Shown in pieces: positions 40,554-40,603 of a stretch of 40,603 nt of DNA. Position numbers and translations under genes: made by a program. A model generated the notes under the pieces. It saw nothing but the letters and a program-made list of their open reading frames with translations, did no database searches and was not told the DNA's origin. The first letter of the stretch is position 1. The number at the start of each line of letters is the position of its first letter. The DNA lies in IMG/VR virus record IMGVR_UViG_3300018877_000010, positions 1 to 40,603 of that record, one strand, 5' to 3'. The stretch is from a virus.

Positions 40554-40603
40554 CGGGGCACCACCCCCCTACCTCCGATTTCTAGGGTTTCGCGGCTTGC
40601 GAC
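40554..40603. other. Right terminal non-coding region, possible cos half
   Basis: The last 50 bases are non-coding and C-rich at first (CACCACCCCCC), ending in GGCTTGCGAC. The left end starts CTCGCTTGCGAA, so GCTTGCGA occurs on both sides of the junction. CCACCCC here is the complement of GGGGTGG at 41-47. These repeats fit terminase recognition near a cos site (inference). Confidence 0.45.

Overview
The window looks like one complete genome, or very nearly one, of a temperate tailed phage (siphovirus) of a Bacillota (Firmicutes) host. Genes start from ATG, GTG or TTG behind strong GGAGG-type ribosome binding sites. Modules run in the order usual for Gram-positive temperate phages: packaging, head, tail, lysis, attachment site and integrase, repressors, replication, late regulator. 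The moderate G+C and frequent GTG/TTG starts suggest Alicyclobacillaceae, Paenibacillaceae or relatives, but the host is a weak inference. No rRNA, tRNA or CRISPR array is visible. The HNH endonuclease near the right end and the small terminase at the left end suggest the two ends join at a cos-type packaging site.

Layout. 51-6705: HK97-type packaging and head genes (terS, terL, portal, prohead protease, major capsid protein, connectors). 6695-18075: tail genes (terminator, tube protein, chaperones with a likely frameshift, a 1546-residue tape measure, a large DNRLRE/fibronectin-like tail protein, hub, fibre). 18120-19527: lysis cassette (XhlA-like, amidase, holin). 19595-21144: a DNA methyltransferase and an unidentified possible cargo gene. 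21145-21406: probable attP with six integrase arm-like hexamers and a dyad core. 21407-22639: tyrosine integrase on the minus strand. 22864-24455: an A+T-rich block with an HTH-TPR regulator of RRNPP type, a previously uncalled 41-residue secreted peptide gene directly behind it, and a 38-residue ORF beyond a strong terminator. 24483-25252: divergent cI-like and cro-like repressors around CTTAG-type operators. 25351-28114: early small genes. 28120-32535: ParA, a DnaD-type initiator with internal 20-bp iterons, a helicase loader and DnaB helicase. 32550-37334: a PcfK/AcrIIA9-like plus PcfJ-like pair and accessory genes, including a MazG-like enzyme. 37400-38030: an ArpU-type late regulator and a promoter/terminator region with three sites exactly 24 bp apart. 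38071-40553: small genes, the HNH nuclease and, on the minus strand, one lone gene.

How it may work. Two regulatory layers are visible. The first is a classical repressor pair (24483-25252), with an operator in the spacer of the rightward promoter. The second is a cytoplasmic HTH-TPR receptor plus secreted pro-peptide, which has the gene logic of a quorum-sensing or arbitrium-like system. Arbitrium is known from SPbeta-group phages; this pair has an N-terminal HTH fused to TPRs and sits between int and a separate cI-like gene. I judge it the best candidate for an undescribed system here. Replication probably starts at the iterons inside the initiator gene, as in lambda gene O. Late transcription probably starts at about 37963 under ArpU-like control and runs through the joined ends into the terminase and head genes.
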